A stretch of 64,000 bases of DNA. Source: SSF14 sp037045585. Its GTDB lineage: Bacteria > Actinomycetota > Acidimicrobiia > Acidimicrobiales > Microtrichaceae. The stretch spans positions 1 through 64,000 of the forward strand of contig JBAOIR010000009.1 of NCBI GenBank assembly GCA_037045585.1, in the 5' to 3' direction. Every line of letters begins with the position of its first letter. Within the stretch, counting starts at the first letter, position 1. A program made the translations under genes and the position numbers. The notes under the pieces were generated by a model, which was not told the origin of the DNA, searched no databases, and saw only the letters and a list, made by a program, of their open reading frames with translations. Shown piece by piece: positions 27,445-35,959 of the stretch.

Positions 27445-28554
27445 TCAGTCTGGCAGCGTCGCCGGACGTTTCGGTGCCAACTCCACCGACACGGTCCCCG
27501 AACCCGCTGCCTGCTGCCCGTGGAGCGTGCTCAGCTGGCCGCACGCGGCGTCGATCTCGGTGCCGCGGTTGGCGCGGATGGTGGCGTTGGCGCCGGCGTC
27601 GGTGAGGCGGTCCCGGAACTGCCGGACCCGTTCTCGGGACGAGCCGACGGTGGGGTAGCCGGGCGTCGGGTTGAGGGGGATGAGGTTGATGTGCGCCCGC
27701 AGCGACCGGGCGTACGCCGCGAGTTCATCGGCATCGGAGTCCCGGTCGTTGACCCCGGCGATCATCGCCCACTCGAAGCTGAGCCGGCGGTTCTTGACGG
27801 CGAGGTACTCCGCGCAGGCCTCGGCGAGGGCGTCGAGGGGATAGCGCTTGTTGATCGGGACGAGCTCGTCGCGGAGGCGGTCGTTGGCGGCGTGCAACGA
27901 CACCGCGAGATTGACCGGGAGCGCCTCGGTGGCGAGGCGTCGGATGCCGGGGATGATGCCGACCGTCGACACGGTGAGGTGGCGCGCCGAGATGCCGACG
28001 TCGGCGTGCAACCGCTCGACGGCCCCCCACGTCGCCGAGTAGTTCGCGAGCGGTTCGCCCATGCCCATGAACACGATGTTCGACACTCGTCGGGGCGTCG
28101 TCGCGTCGGCGGCGACCCGGGCCGCTGCGATGACCTGTTCGACGACCTCGCCGACCGTGAGGTGTCGTTCGAACCCGGCCTGGCCGGTGGCGCAGAAGCC
28201 GCAGGCCATGGCACACCCGGCCTGGGTCGAGATGCACACCGTGGCCCGGTCGGGATAGAGCATCAGGACCGTCTCGACGGTGGCGCCGTCGTGGAGGCGC
28301 CACAGGAACTTCGTGGTGTCGCCGTCGTCGCTCACCGAACGGGCGACGAGGTCGAGCGAGGTGGGGAGTTCGTCGTCGAGGCGGGCGCGCAGGGCCTTCG
28401 GCAGGTTGGTCAGTTCGTCGGAGCGGCGCAGCTGGCGGTACCAGCCCTCCCAGATCTGGTCGACGCGGTACCGCGGTTGGTCGGCGAGGAGGTCGGCGAG
28501 GCCGGACCGGTCGATGCCGTAGCGAGTGGGGGCCGTGGCGCTCACGGCGGTCAC
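27445..28554 (-). CDS. rlmN: 23S rRNA/tRNA adenine-C2 methyltransferase (radical SAM)
   Basis: Methylates A2503 of 23S rRNA and some tRNAs. The radical SAM cluster CAMACGFC (Cx3Cx2C) is followed by ATGQAGFERHLTVGEVVEQV, VFMGMGEPLANY, LAVSLHAANDRLRDELVPIN and the C-terminal Cys of TEIDAACGQL, the catalytic Cys of the family. About 369 residues, normal length. The proposed GTG at 28,554 overlaps the mshD stop as GTGA; a second GTG at 28,545 is possible. The MHR-type start ATG is absent. Sits between mshD and the rhomboid-like gene in one transcription unit. Confidence 0.9.
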   Translation of the reverse strand: MTAVSATAPTRYGIDRSGLADLLADQPRYRVDQIWEGWYRQLRRSDELTNLPKALRARLDDELPTSLDLVARSVSDDGDTTKFLWRLHDGATVETVLMLYPDRATVCISTQAGCAMACGFCATGQAGFERHLTVGEVVEQVIAAARVAADATTPRRVSNIVFMGMGEPLANYSATWGAVERLHADVGISARHLTVSTVGIIPGIRRLATEALPVNLAVSLHAANDRLRDELVPINKRYPLDALAEACAEYLAVKNRRLSFEWAMIAGVNDRDSDADELAAYARSLRAHINLIPLNPTPGYPTVGSSRERVRQFRDRLTDAGANATIRANRGTEIDAACGQLSTLHGQQAAGSGTVSVELAPKRPATLPD

Positions 28555-29273
28555 GGCGCTGACGGCCCGACGGCCGCGGTCGGGGCCGGCTCGAACGCGA
28601 CGTCGGTCGAGTGGATGCGGAACCCGAGCCGGCGGTAGGTCGCCAACGCCCGATCGTTGTCGGACTCGACGTACAACATGCCGACCGGCGTGTGCCGACG
28701 GGTCCACAACCAGTCGAGGCCGGCGACCGTGAGTGCGGTGCCGAGGCCCGTCCCGACCCGTGCCGGAGCGACGGCGATCACATAGATCTCGCCCAACCGC
28801 GGTTCGGTTGCCGTCTCGGGATGGACCTTCGTCCAGCAGAACCCGGCCATGGTCCCGTCGAGATCGGCGATGCGGAAGTCGTCGAGGTCGAACCACGGCT
28901 CGGCCATTCGAGCCTCGAGGGTCTCGCGGGTCCAGCCGCCCTGTTCGGGGTGCCACGAGAAGGCGGCATTGTTGATCGCGAGCCACGTGTCGGTGTCCCG
29001 ATCCGGATCGAACGCCCGGGTGTCGAGCGTGGGTGGCGGCTCGGCGTCGTCGACCGGTGTGAGGTCGAGGGGGAGCGGGCGTCGCATCTGGAAGAGGCGG
29101 CGGTGCTCGGCCAGGCCGATGTGCGTTGCGGTGTCCTCGGCGGCGGACGACGGGTCGGTGATCCACCAACGGGGACGGCCCTGGGACTCGTCGAGTCGGC
29201 CGCCGTGGCGTTCGATGGCGTCGGCGAGCTCGGCCTCGGTCGGGTGGCCCGGGCGGGGGCCGGTCGATGTCAT
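28551..29273 (-). CDS. mshD: Mycothiol synthase (GNAT acetyltransferase), short form
   Basis: Transfers acetyl to Cys-GlcN-Ins, the last step of mycothiol synthesis. The C-terminal GNAT domain has FCWTKVHPETATEPRLGEIY, VIAVAPARVGTGLGTALTVA (acetyl-CoA loop) and LYVESDNDRALATYRRLGF, the mycothiol synthase block. The N-terminal part retains HRRLFQMRRPLPLDLTP but is much reduced. At 240 residues it is shorter than the two-domain mycobacterial enzyme of about 315. Start MTSTGPRPGH at 29,273. It overlaps rlmN by 4 nt and is divergent from nth by 22 nt. Confidence 0.75.
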   Translation of the reverse strand: MTSTGPRPGHPTEAELADAIERHGGRLDESQGRPRWWITDPSSAAEDTATHIGLAEHRRLFQMRRPLPLDLTPVDDAEPPPTLDTRAFDPDRDTDTWLAINNAAFSWHPEQGGWTRETLEARMAEPWFDLDDFRIADLDGTMAGFCWTKVHPETATEPRLGEIYVIAVAPARVGTGLGTALTVAGLDWLWTRRHTPVGMLYVESDNDRALATYRRLGFRIHSTDVAFEPAPTAAVGPSAP

Positions 29274-29295
29274 GGGGACAGGCTACGTTCACCGC

Positions 29296-29946
29296 ATGGC
29301 CCGACCGCGATCGCCGAAGGGGCGTGCCCGTCTCACCCACGAGCGGCTCGCCGTCGAGTACCCCGAGGCCGAGTGCGAACTCGACCACACGAACGCCTTC
29401 GAGCTGTTGGCCGCCACGATCCTGTCGGCGCAGAGCACCGACCAGCGGGTCAACATGGTCACCCCGGAGCTGTTCCGTCGGTGGCCCACGCCGGCGGCGT
29501 TGTCGGTGGCACCTCCCGAGGAAGTGCAGGAGGTCATCCACTCGACGGGGTTCTTCCAGTCGAAGACGAAGAGCCTGCTCGGCATGGCCACCCGTCTCGT
29601 CGAGGAGTTCGGTGGGGAGGTGCCGGGGGCGATGGCCGACCTCGTGTCGTTGCCGGGCGTCGGGCGAAAGACGGCCAACGTCGTGCGGAGCGTGGCATTG
29701 GGTCTGCCGGGGTTGCCGGTCGACACCCACGTGCTCCGGCTCACGAAGCGGCTGGGCATCATCGAGCCGACCGACACCGATCCGGTCAAGGTCGAACTCC
29801 TCCTCAACCCGATGGTGCCCGAGGCGGAGCGGGGCGAGTTCAGCCTGCGCATCATCCTCCACGGGCGTCGGGTCTGCTTTGCCCGCAAACCCAACTGCGG
29901 TGGGTGTGCGCTCGCCGACTTCTGTCCGTCGGCCGGAGCGGCCTGA
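29296..29946 (+). CDS. nth: Endonuclease III (DNA glycosylase/AP lyase)
   Basis: 216 residues. Removes oxidised pyrimidines and cleaves the backbone. Present: LLAATILSAQSTDQRVN with the catalytic Lys-containing helix-hairpin-helix LPGVGRKTANVV, the catalytic Asp in LPVDTHVLRL, and the [4Fe-4S] motif CFARKPNCGGCALADFC (Cx6Cx2Cx5) at the C-terminus. ATG 29,296 gives MARPRSPKGR, as usual. Single gene, divergent from mshD. Confidence 0.93.
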   Translation: MARPRSPKGRARLTHERLAVEYPEAECELDHTNAFELLAATILSAQSTDQRVNMVTPELFRRWPTPAALSVAPPEEVQEVIHSTGFFQSKTKSLLGMATRLVEEFGGEVPGAMADLVSLPGVGRKTANVVRSVALGLPGLPVDTHVLRLTKRLGIIEPTDTDPVKVELLLNPMVPEAERGEFSLRIILHGRRVCFARKPNCGGCALADFCPSAGAA

Positions 29947-29951
29947 ACCCC

Positions 29952-29974
29952 GTTCGCGACAATCTGTCGCGAAC
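29952..29974. terminator. 10-bp perfect hairpin after nth
   Basis: GTTCGCGACA at 29,952-29,961 and TGTCGCGAAC at 29,965-29,974 flank a 3-nt loop, starting 5 nt after the nth stop. There is no U tract, so it may terminate nth poorly or be a protein-binding dyad. Position favours a terminator. Confidence 0.45.
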
Positions 29975-30024
29975 CAGAACGTCGTTCTCGCGCTCTTGGG
30001 CAATCCTTCACGAACTCTTTGGGG

Positions 30025-30052
30025 TTTACAGTTAAGGGAGTCGCACTAATAT
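30025..30052 (+). promoter_or_regulatory. Consensus-like sigma-70 promoter with no protein gene downstream
   Basis: TTTACA (30,025-30,030), a 16-bp spacer and TAATAT (30,047-30,052) form one of the best vegetative promoter matches in the window. No plausible coding frame follows on the plus strand before a terminator about 145 nt downstream. Confidence 0.5.
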
Positions 30053-30058
30053 GGTGCG

Positions 30059-30230
30059 AATTGTCTCCAGACGTCACGAAGAGTGGTACGGAAACACTGG
30101 ACAGTGGTCGTTGGGCCCTGTAAGTTGTTCCGCAATCCGGGTGTCCGCCACCCGGAACCGGCGACAATGGGATCCCGCCACCCGTTTCGCCCGACCGGCG
30201 CCCCTTCGTGGTGGCGCCGGTCCTTGTTTT
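30059..30230 (+). ncRNA. Candidate small RNA between nth and hisD
   Basis: Stretch bounded by the strong promoter at 30,025 and an intrinsic terminator ending near 30,230, about 170 nt. It contains an 8-bp hairpin (TCCGGGTG/CACCCGGA, 30,136-30,156) and no ribosome site with a conserved-looking frame. Length and layout would suit a 6S- or other housekeeping-type RNA, but I could not match it to a known family by eye. The ~370-nt gap 29,947-30,313 holds nothing else apart from the nth hairpin. Confidence 0.4.
30193..30230 (+). terminator. Intrinsic terminator
   Basis: GACCGGCGCC (30,193-30,202) pairs perfectly with GGCGCCGGTC (30,213-30,222) over a 10-nt loop and is followed by CTTGTTTT. This is a standard Rho-independent terminator oriented for plus-strand transcription. 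Confidence 0.75.
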
Positions 30231-30313
30231 GCGGCAAGTTCGGCTCCTGTCCGAGTCGTGACGCGCACTGCCGAAACGCACCGTTCGCGAGCCGGTCCAG
30301 GGAGGGAGGCGCG

Positions 30314-30511
30314 TTACTGACGGGCGCGAAGCTCTTTGACGAGGCGTTCGAGTCGGCGGCTCGCCGTCTTGAGCGAGCGCTCCACCTCCATGAGCCCGAG
30401 GGTGAGATCCTCGTCGTTGCTGCCGGTGAACTCGTCGACGGCCCGACCGATGCGGTGCACCAGCTGGTCCAGCGAGGACGCGGCGGAGGAGAGTTCGGCG
30501 GCTGAGCTCAT
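30314..30511 (-). CDS. Small coiled-coil-like protein, unknown function
   Basis: 65 residues, MSSAAELSSAASSLDQLVHR then IGRAVDEFTGSNDEDLTLGL and a basic helical end SLKTASRRLERLVKELRARQ. Heptad-like hydrophobic spacing suggests two helices, perhaps a dimerising adaptor. No Cys, signal or membrane segment. Divergent from hisD with about 56 nt between them. I do not recognise a family. Codon use and the clean frame support a real gene. Confidence 0.55.
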   Translation of the reverse strand: MSSAAELSSAASSLDQLVHRIGRAVDEFTGSNDEDLTLGLMEVERSLKTASRRLERLVKELRARQ

Positions 30512-30567
30512 CTCCGCCTGTCTAGCAGCGGTAACTGATTCGGGCCGCCGTTCGGGCGGACGGTAGC

Positions 30568-31890
30568 GTGCGGACCGTGTTGAACCGTCTCGACCTGCGC
30601 GCCATCGAGGGCGACGTGACCGCCCACCTGCCCCGGCCCGACGTCGCATCGGAGGGCCCGGTCGCTGCCGTGCGCTCGATCCTCGCTGCCGTCCGTGCCG
30701 ACGGCGACGCCGCGCTCCACCGGTACACGAAGGAGTTCGACGGCATCGACCTCGACACCCTCCGTGTCGACCCTGCCGAGATCGCTGCGGCGCTCGACCG
30801 GATCCCCGCCGATGTCCGCGACGCCCTCCACGTCGCCGCCGGCCGCATCGAGGCGTTCCACCGCACCCAGCTGCACGAGCCGACCAGCTACGTCGACGGC
30901 GGCACGATCCGGAGCTTCGCCGTGCCGGTCGACCGGGCCGGGTGCTACGTGCCGGGTGGGCGGGCCGCCTATCCGTCGACCGTGCTCATGACCGCGATCC
31001 CCGCCAGGGTGGCCGGGGTCGGTCAGGTCGTCGTGTGCGTTCCCCCCGACCGGACGACCGGGGCGATCGTCGACGTGACCCTCGCCGCCTGCGCGGTCGC
31101 CGGCGTGGACGAGGTGTACGCCATCGGCGGTGCGCAGGCGATCGGGGCGTTGGCCTACGGCACCGAATCGGTCGCCAAGGTCGACGTCATCTGTGGTCCC
31201 GGCAACAAGTACGTGGCCATCGCCAAGCGCGAGGTCGCCGAGGTCGTCGGCATCGCCTCGGCCTTCGCCGGCCCGAGCGAGATCGTCGTGGTGGCGGATC
31301 ACTCCGCACCCCCGAGCTTCGCCGCCGTCGACGTTGTCGTGCAGGCCGAGCACGGGCCCGACGGGCTCGCCTGGCTGGTCTGTTGGGACGATACGGTCGC
31401 CGACGCCGTCAGCGCCGAGGTGGCCCGCATCACCACCGAGTCGCCGCGGCGCGCCGAGATCGAGTCGACCCTCGCTGTCGCCGGGTACGCCGTCGTGTGC
31501 CGTGACGAGGCGCAGGCCATGGAGGTCGCCAACGCCATCGCCCCCGAGCACCTGCAGCTGATGACCTCCGACCCCGAAGCCCTGGTGCCGTCGGTCCGGA
31601 ACGCCGGCGCGATCTTCTGCGGACCCTGGTCACCCGCATCGTTGGGTGACTACGTGGCCGGGCCGTCGCACGTGCTCCCCACCGACGGCACGGCCCGGTT
31701 CAGCTCGGCGCTGACCGTCGGCGACTTCCAGAAGCACCACCACGTCATCACCTTCTCGCCGGCCGAGGCCGCAGCGTTGGCGCCCGCCGTCGAGGCGTTT
31801 GCGACGGCCGAGGGCCTCGACGCCCACGCGCTGTCGGCGCGCCTGCGTCGCGAGGCGTTCGAGGGCACGACCGGCGAGGGCTCCCGCTGA
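30568..31890 (+). CDS. hisD: Histidinol dehydrogenase
   Basis: NAD-dependent, Zn enzyme making histidine from histidinol, first gene of the his operon here. Seen: PGGRAAYPSTVLMTAIPARV, YAIGGAQAIGALAYGT, VDVICGPGNKYVAIAKREV, the family signature around GPSEIVVVAD, catalytic Glu-His in NAIAPEHLQLM and Zn-binding GPSHVLPT. 440 residues, normal. GTG 30,568 is used; GTG 30,577 (LNRLDLR) is a close alternative. The stop overlaps hisC by one base (TGATG). Confidence 0.93.
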   Translation: MRTVLNRLDLRAIEGDVTAHLPRPDVASEGPVAAVRSILAAVRADGDAALHRYTKEFDGIDLDTLRVDPAEIAAALDRIPADVRDALHVAAGRIEAFHRTQLHEPTSYVDGGTIRSFAVPVDRAGCYVPGGRAAYPSTVLMTAIPARVAGVGQVVVCVPPDRTTGAIVDVTLAACAVAGVDEVYAIGGAQAIGALAYGTESVAKVDVICGPGNKYVAIAKREVAEVVGIASAFAGPSEIVVVADHSAPPSFAAVDVVVQAEHGPDGLAWLVCWDDTVADAVSAEVARITTESPRRAEIESTLAVAGYAVVCRDEAQAMEVANAIAPEHLQLMTSDPEALVPSVRNAGAIFCGPWSPASLGDYVAGPSHVLPTDGTARFSSALTVGDFQKHHHVITFSPAEAAALAPAVEAFATAEGLDAHALSARLRREAFEGTTGEGSR

Positions 31891-32966
31891 TGGCCCGCCC
31901 GCAGGTCCGAGACGACATCGCGATGATGTCGGGCTACCACTCGCCCCAGCTCGACGTCGCCATTCGCCTCAACACCAACGAGGCACCAGAGCCACCACCC
32001 GCCGAGTTCCGCGAGCGTGTCGCCGCGGCGACCGCCGACATCGCCTGGCACCGCTACCCGAGCCGCGACGCTGCCGGCCTGCGCGCTCGCATCGCCGAGG
32101 TCGAGGGCGTCGCTCCGGCCCAGGTGTTCGCGGCCAACGGGTCGAACGAGGTGCTGCAGACGGTCATGCTCGCGTACGGCGGAGCCGGTCGCACCGCCCT
32201 CACGTTCGAACCCACCTACGCGCTCCACGGTCACATCTCGCGGCTCGTCGGCACTCGCGTCGTGGAGGGGGAGCGCACCGACGACTTCGGTCTCGACCTC
32301 GACGTCGTCGCCCGGCTCATCGAGTCCGAGCGGCCCGCCGTCACGTTCCTGTGCTCGCCCAACAACCCGACCGGGGTCATCGAGACCGAGGCGACGATCC
32401 GCACCGTGCTCGACCTGGTGCACGCCGTCGACGGCCTCCTCGTCGTCGACGAGGCGTACGGCCAGTTCGCCCCGTGGTCGGCGCTCGAGCTCGTCGACGA
32501 CGCCAACTCGCTCGTCGTGACCCGCACGTACTCCAAGACCTGGTCGATGGCGGCTGCCCGACTCGGGTACGGCATTGCCCCGGCCTGGGTCGTCGAGGAA
32601 CTCGACAAGGTGGTGCTGCCGTACCACCTCGACGCCGCCAAGCAGATCGCCGGCACCATCGCCCTCGACTACCTCGACGAGATGCGGGCCCGCGTCGCCA
32701 CGCTGGTCGAGGAACGCGGCCGGGTGGCAGCGGCGCTCGACGACCTCGACGTCGACCACTGGCCGTCGGGCGCCAACTTCATCCTCCTGCGTCCTCGTCA
32801 CCGCCCCGGCCAGGAGGTCTGGCAGGATCTCGTCGACCGCTCGATCCTGGTGCGCAACTGCGCGTCGTGGCCCCGCCTCGACGACTGTCTTCGCCTCACG
32901 CTCGGCACCCCCGACGAGAACACCGAGTTCCTCGCAGCGCTGGCTGCGAGCCTGGAGCCCTCATGA
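31890..32966 (+). CDS. hisC: Histidinol-phosphate aminotransferase
   Basis: PLP-dependent fold-type I aminotransferase for the histidinol-phosphate step. Seen: IRLNTNEAPEPPP, NGSNEVLQTVMLAYGG, CSPNNPTGVIE, DEAYGQFAP and the PLP lysine in TYSKTWSMAAARLGYGI. 358 residues. Overlaps hisB by 4 nt (ATGA), so translation is coupled. hisC-type aromatic transamination can overlap with other substrates, but the operon position fixes the role. Confidence 0.93.
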   Translation: MARPQVRDDIAMMSGYHSPQLDVAIRLNTNEAPEPPPAEFRERVAAATADIAWHRYPSRDAAGLRARIAEVEGVAPAQVFAANGSNEVLQTVMLAYGGAGRTALTFEPTYALHGHISRLVGTRVVEGERTDDFGLDLDVVARLIESERPAVTFLCSPNNPTGVIETEATIRTVLDLVHAVDGLLVVDEAYGQFAPWSALELVDDANSLVVTRTYSKTWSMAAARLGYGIAPAWVVEELDKVVLPYHLDAAKQIAGTIALDYLDEMRARVATLVEERGRVAAALDDLDVDHWPSGANFILLRPRHRPGQEVWQDLVDRSILVRNCASWPRLDDCLRLTLGTPDENTEFLAALAASLEPS

Positions 32967-33553
32967 CACGCAGTGCCTCCCGTAGCCGTACCACCAAGGA
33001 AACCGACATCTCGATCACGGTCGAGGTCGACGGTGACGGCACCAACGACATCGCCACCGGACTCCCGTTCTTCGACCACATGCTCGACCAGCTCGGTCGG
33101 CACGGCGGCATGAACCTGACGGTGCACGCCACCGGTGACCTGCACGTCGACGGGCACCACACCGTCGAGGACGTCGGCATCCTGCTCGGTGAGACGTTCC
33201 GCGAGGCACTCGGCGACAAGGCCGGGGTGCGTCGGTTCGCGTCCGGTCTCTTCCCGCTCGACGAGGCGCTGATCGAGGTCGCGCTCGACCTGTCGGGCCG
33301 CCCGTACCTCGTCTACGACGTGCCGTTCGGTGAGGTGTTGCCGCTCGGGACCCCGCCGTTCAACCCCGAGATGGCCGAGCACTTCTTCCGTTCGTTCGTC
33401 GACGCCGCCCACGTCACGCTCCACGTGACCCGCAAGGGGGGCACGAACACGCACCACGTGATCGAGGCGACATTCAAGGGCGTGGCGCGGTGCATCCGCG
33501 ACGCCGTCCGCGTCGAGGGCACGGCCCTCCCGTCCACCAAGGGCGTCCTGTGA
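32963..33553 (+). CDS. hisB: Imidazoleglycerol-phosphate dehydratase
   Basis: Mn-dependent dehydratase, 196 residues, single-function as usual outside enterobacteria. The two metal-binding HHxxE motifs are present: HHTVEDVG and HHVIEATF, with FFDHMLDQLGRHGG and a second half MAEHFFRSFVDAAHVTLHV. Ends 11 nt before the hairpin at 33,564, which separates it from hisH. Confidence 0.93.
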   Translation: MTRSASRSRTTKETDISITVEVDGDGTNDIATGLPFFDHMLDQLGRHGGMNLTVHATGDLHVDGHHTVEDVGILLGETFREALGDKAGVRRFASGLFPLDEALIEVALDLSGRPYLVYDVPFGEVLPLGTPPFNPEMAEHFFRSFVDAAHVTLHVTRKGGTNTHHVIEATFKGVARCIRDAVRVEGTALPSTKGVL

Positions 33554-33563
33554 GCCGCGCACG

Positions 33564-33617
33564 TGGGGCTTTGTACTGCGGGACGGGCCGCAGGCGGCCC
33601 TCCTCGCAGTACGAAAA
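33564..33617. repeat. Recurrent TACTGCG hairpin between hisB and hisH
   Basis: GGGGCTTTGTACTGCGGGAC pairs with the following CCTCCTCGCAGTACGAAAAC; the best-matched part is GTACTGCG with CGCAGTAC. It shares its core with the hairpins at 39,937 and 54,768. Here it interrupts a co-directional operon instead of ending one, so it may cause partial termination or processing between hisDCB and hisHAF. Confidence 0.7.
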
Positions 33618-33680
33618 CTGCACCCGGCGGAGCCGGTTCCTTCACGGGTGGCGTGGGTGGGTCAAAACCCCGAGGGTGGG

Positions 33681-34301
33681 GTGGTGCTCGTGAAGCTGGC
33701 CGTCCTCGACTACGGCATCGGCAACCTGCGTTCGGCGCAGAAGGCGTTCGAACACGTCGGTGCCGACGCCCGACTGACCGCCGACCTCGGCGACATCGAG
33801 GCCGCCGACGCTGTCGTCCTCCCCGGAGTCGGAGCGTTCGGCGCCTGCATGGACGCGCTTCGCTCGTGTGGCCTCGACACCGTCGCACTCGACGTCGTGG
33901 CGTCCGGCCGCCCGTTCATGGGCATCTGCGTCGGCATGCAGATGATGTACGCCAGCTCCGACGAGGACCCGGGCGCGGCGGGGCTCGCGATCTTCGATCG
34001 GCCGATCCACCTGCTGCCAGACACCGTGAAACGGCCGCAGATGCAGTGGAACCGCCTGGTCGCGAAGGATCCCGACCATCCGATGCTGCGCGGCCTCGTC
34101 GACCCGTGGGTCTACTTCGTGCACAGCTACGCCGCGGAAGGCGGCGACGAGGTCGTCGCCACCTGCGACTACGGCATCGACGTCACCGCTGCCGTCGCCC
34201 GCGACAACGTGTGGGCCACCCAGTTCCACCCCGAGAAATCGGCCGACGCCGGCCTCGCCATCCTCCGCAACTTCCTCACCTGGGCCGGCGAGCTGACGTG
34301 A
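33681..34301 (+). CDS. hisH: Imidazole glycerol phosphate synthase, glutamine amidotransferase subunit
   Basis: Glutaminase that feeds ammonia to HisF. Class I triad: Cys in PFMGICVGMQMMY, His and Glu in FHPEKSADAGLA; also VLDYGIGNLRSAQKAFEHVG and VLPGVGAFGACMDAL. About 206 residues. Start is one of the GTGs at 33,681/33,684/33,690 after GAGGG (33,672-33,676). An upstream in-frame ATG at 33,648 would add residues without homology. Confidence 0.92.
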   Translation: MVLVKLAVLDYGIGNLRSAQKAFEHVGADARLTADLGDIEAADAVVLPGVGAFGACMDALRSCGLDTVALDVVASGRPFMGICVGMQMMYASSDEDPGAAGLAIFDRPIHLLPDTVKRPQMQWNRLVAKDPDHPMLRGLVDPWVYFVHSYAAEGGDEVVATCDYGIDVTAAVARDNVWATQFHPEKSADAGLAILRNFLTWAGELT

Positions 34302-34314
34302 CCCGAAGGACGCC

Positions 34315-35064
34315 ATGATCGATCTGTACCCCGCCATCGACCTGCGTGGCGGCCGCTGCGTTCGCCTCTATCAGGGCGACTACGACCGCGAGACGCACTA
34401 CGGCGACGACCCCGTGAGCCAGGCCCGCGCCTTCGCCGATGCCGGAGCGCCCTGGATCCACGTCGTCGACCTCGACGCGGCCCGTTCCGGCGAGGCCACC
34501 AATCGTGAGGTGATCGCCGCCATCTGCGCAGCGGTCGACGTGCCCGTGCAGTCGGGCGGTGGCGTCCGCACCGTCGACGCCGCCGCAGCGCTGGCCGACG
34601 CCGGCGTGAGCCGGGTCGTCATCGGCACGGCCGCCCTCGAACAACCCGAACTGGTCCCGGCGGTCGCCGCCCGCCAGCCCGTGGCGGTCGGCCTCGACGC
34701 CCGCGGCAGCGACCTCGCCGCGCACGGCTGGGAGGTCAGCTCCGGTCTCGACCTGACGACCGTCGCCACCCGGTTCGCCGACGCCGGCGTCGCGGCGTTC
34801 GTGGTGACCGAGATCGCCCGCGACGGCACCCTCGAAGGTCCGTCGATCGAACAGCTGAGCTCCGTGCTGGCGGCGCTGTCACCCTTCGGCGCCGACGCCC
34901 CGGGCGTGATCGCATCGGGCGGTGTCGGCACGGTCGATCACGTCACCGAGCTGGACGCCCTCGCCGTGGACGGCTCCCGCCTCGCCGGCGTCATCATGGG
35001 CCGAGCCCTGTACGAGGGGGCATTCACCCTGAGCGACGCACTGTCGGCCGTGGGGGCGCGATGA
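34315..35064 (+). CDS. hisA: ProFAR isomerase (phosphoribosylformimino-5-aminoimidazole carboxamide ribotide isomerase)
   Basis: TIM barrel of 249 residues. Conserved catalytic region YPAIDLRGGRCVRLYQGDY (Asp) and a second Asp in the C-terminal half (TEIARDGTLEGP), with phosphate loops SGGGVRTVDAA and ASGGVGTVDHV. Many actinobacteria have the dual HisA/TrpF enzyme PriA. A separate trpF at 58,439 suggests this one need only act in histidine synthesis, though PriA activity cannot be excluded. Overlaps hisF by 4 nt. Confidence 0.9.
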   Translation: MIDLYPAIDLRGGRCVRLYQGDYDRETHYGDDPVSQARAFADAGAPWIHVVDLDAARSGEATNREVIAAICAAVDVPVQSGGGVRTVDAAAALADAGVSRVVIGTAALEQPELVPAVAARQPVAVGLDARGSDLAAHGWEVSSGLDLTTVATRFADAGVAAFVVTEIARDGTLEGPSIEQLSSVLAALSPFGADAPGVIASGGVGTVDHVTELDALAVDGSRLAGVIMGRALYEGAFTLSDALSAVGAR

Positions 35065-35831
35065 ACGTCACCCGGGTCATCCCGTGCCTCGACGTCGACG
35101 CCGGGCGCGTCGTGAAGGGCACCAACTTCGTGAACCTCGTCGACGCCGGTGATCCTGTCGAGCTGGCCGCCCGCTACGACGCCGAGGGCGCCGACGAGCT
35201 GGTGTTCCTCGACATCACCGCGAGCTCGGACCGTCGCGACACGACCATCGACATGGTGGCCCGGGTTGCCGAGGAGGTGTTCATCCCGTTCACCGTCGGT
35301 GGCGGGGTGCGTTCGGTCGCCGACGCCCGAGCGCTCCTCCGCGCCGGAGCTGACAAGGTGGGCGTGAACACGGCCGCCGTCGAGCGGCCCGAGCTCGTCT
35401 CCGAGATCGCCGCCGAGTTCGGCGCCCAGTGCGTGGTCGTCGCCGTCGATTCCCGTCACACCGGCGCCACGCCGTCGGGCTGGGAGGTGTTCGTGCACGG
35501 CGGACGCACGCCCACCGGGGTCGACGTGCTCGAGTGGGTCGAACGCGTCGCCGCTCTCGGGGCGGGGGAGATCCTGCTCACCTCGATGGACCGCGACGGC
35601 ACCAAGGACGGCTTCGATGTCGAGGTCACCCGAGCCGTCGCCGAACGGGTCAACGTCCCCGTCATCGCGTCCGGCGGGGTCGGCACGCTCGACCACCTCG
35701 TGCGTGGCGTCACCGATGGCGGCGCCGACGCGGTCCTCGCCGCGTCGATCTTCCACTTCGGCGAGTTCACCGTCGCCGAGGCCAAGATCGCGATGGCCGA
35801 CGCGGGCCTGACGGTCCGTCCCGCCCCGTAA
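35061..35831 (+). CDS. hisF: Imidazole glycerol phosphate synthase, cyclase subunit
   Basis: Cyclase partner of HisH. VIPCLDVDAGRVVKGTNFVN contains catalytic Asp and Lys; the second catalytic Asp is in VVVAVDSRHTG. Phosphate loops GGGVRSVADA and ASGGVGTLDHL. 256 residues, normal. ATGA overlap with hisA, so coupled. The next recognisable gene starts 129 nt downstream. Confidence 0.93.
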   Translation: MNVTRVIPCLDVDAGRVVKGTNFVNLVDAGDPVELAARYDAEGADELVFLDITASSDRRDTTIDMVARVAEEVFIPFTVGGGVRSVADARALLRAGADKVGVNTAAVERPELVSEIAAEFGAQCVVVAVDSRHTGATPSGWEVFVHGGRTPTGVDVLEWVERVAALGAGEILLTSMDRDGTKDGFDVEVTRAVAERVNVPVIASGGVGTLDHLVRGVTDGGADAVLAASIFHFGEFTVAEAKIAMADAGLTVRPAP

Positions 35832-35959
35832 CCTGGCGCCGTGACACCACCCCTCGAACCGACCGTCCTCGAACCGGGCGACGGCACTGTCCCGCCCGCA
35901 GCGACCAGCGGCAGCACCGACCACGACCACCACGGCCACGCACCACGGCTGCCAAGCCG

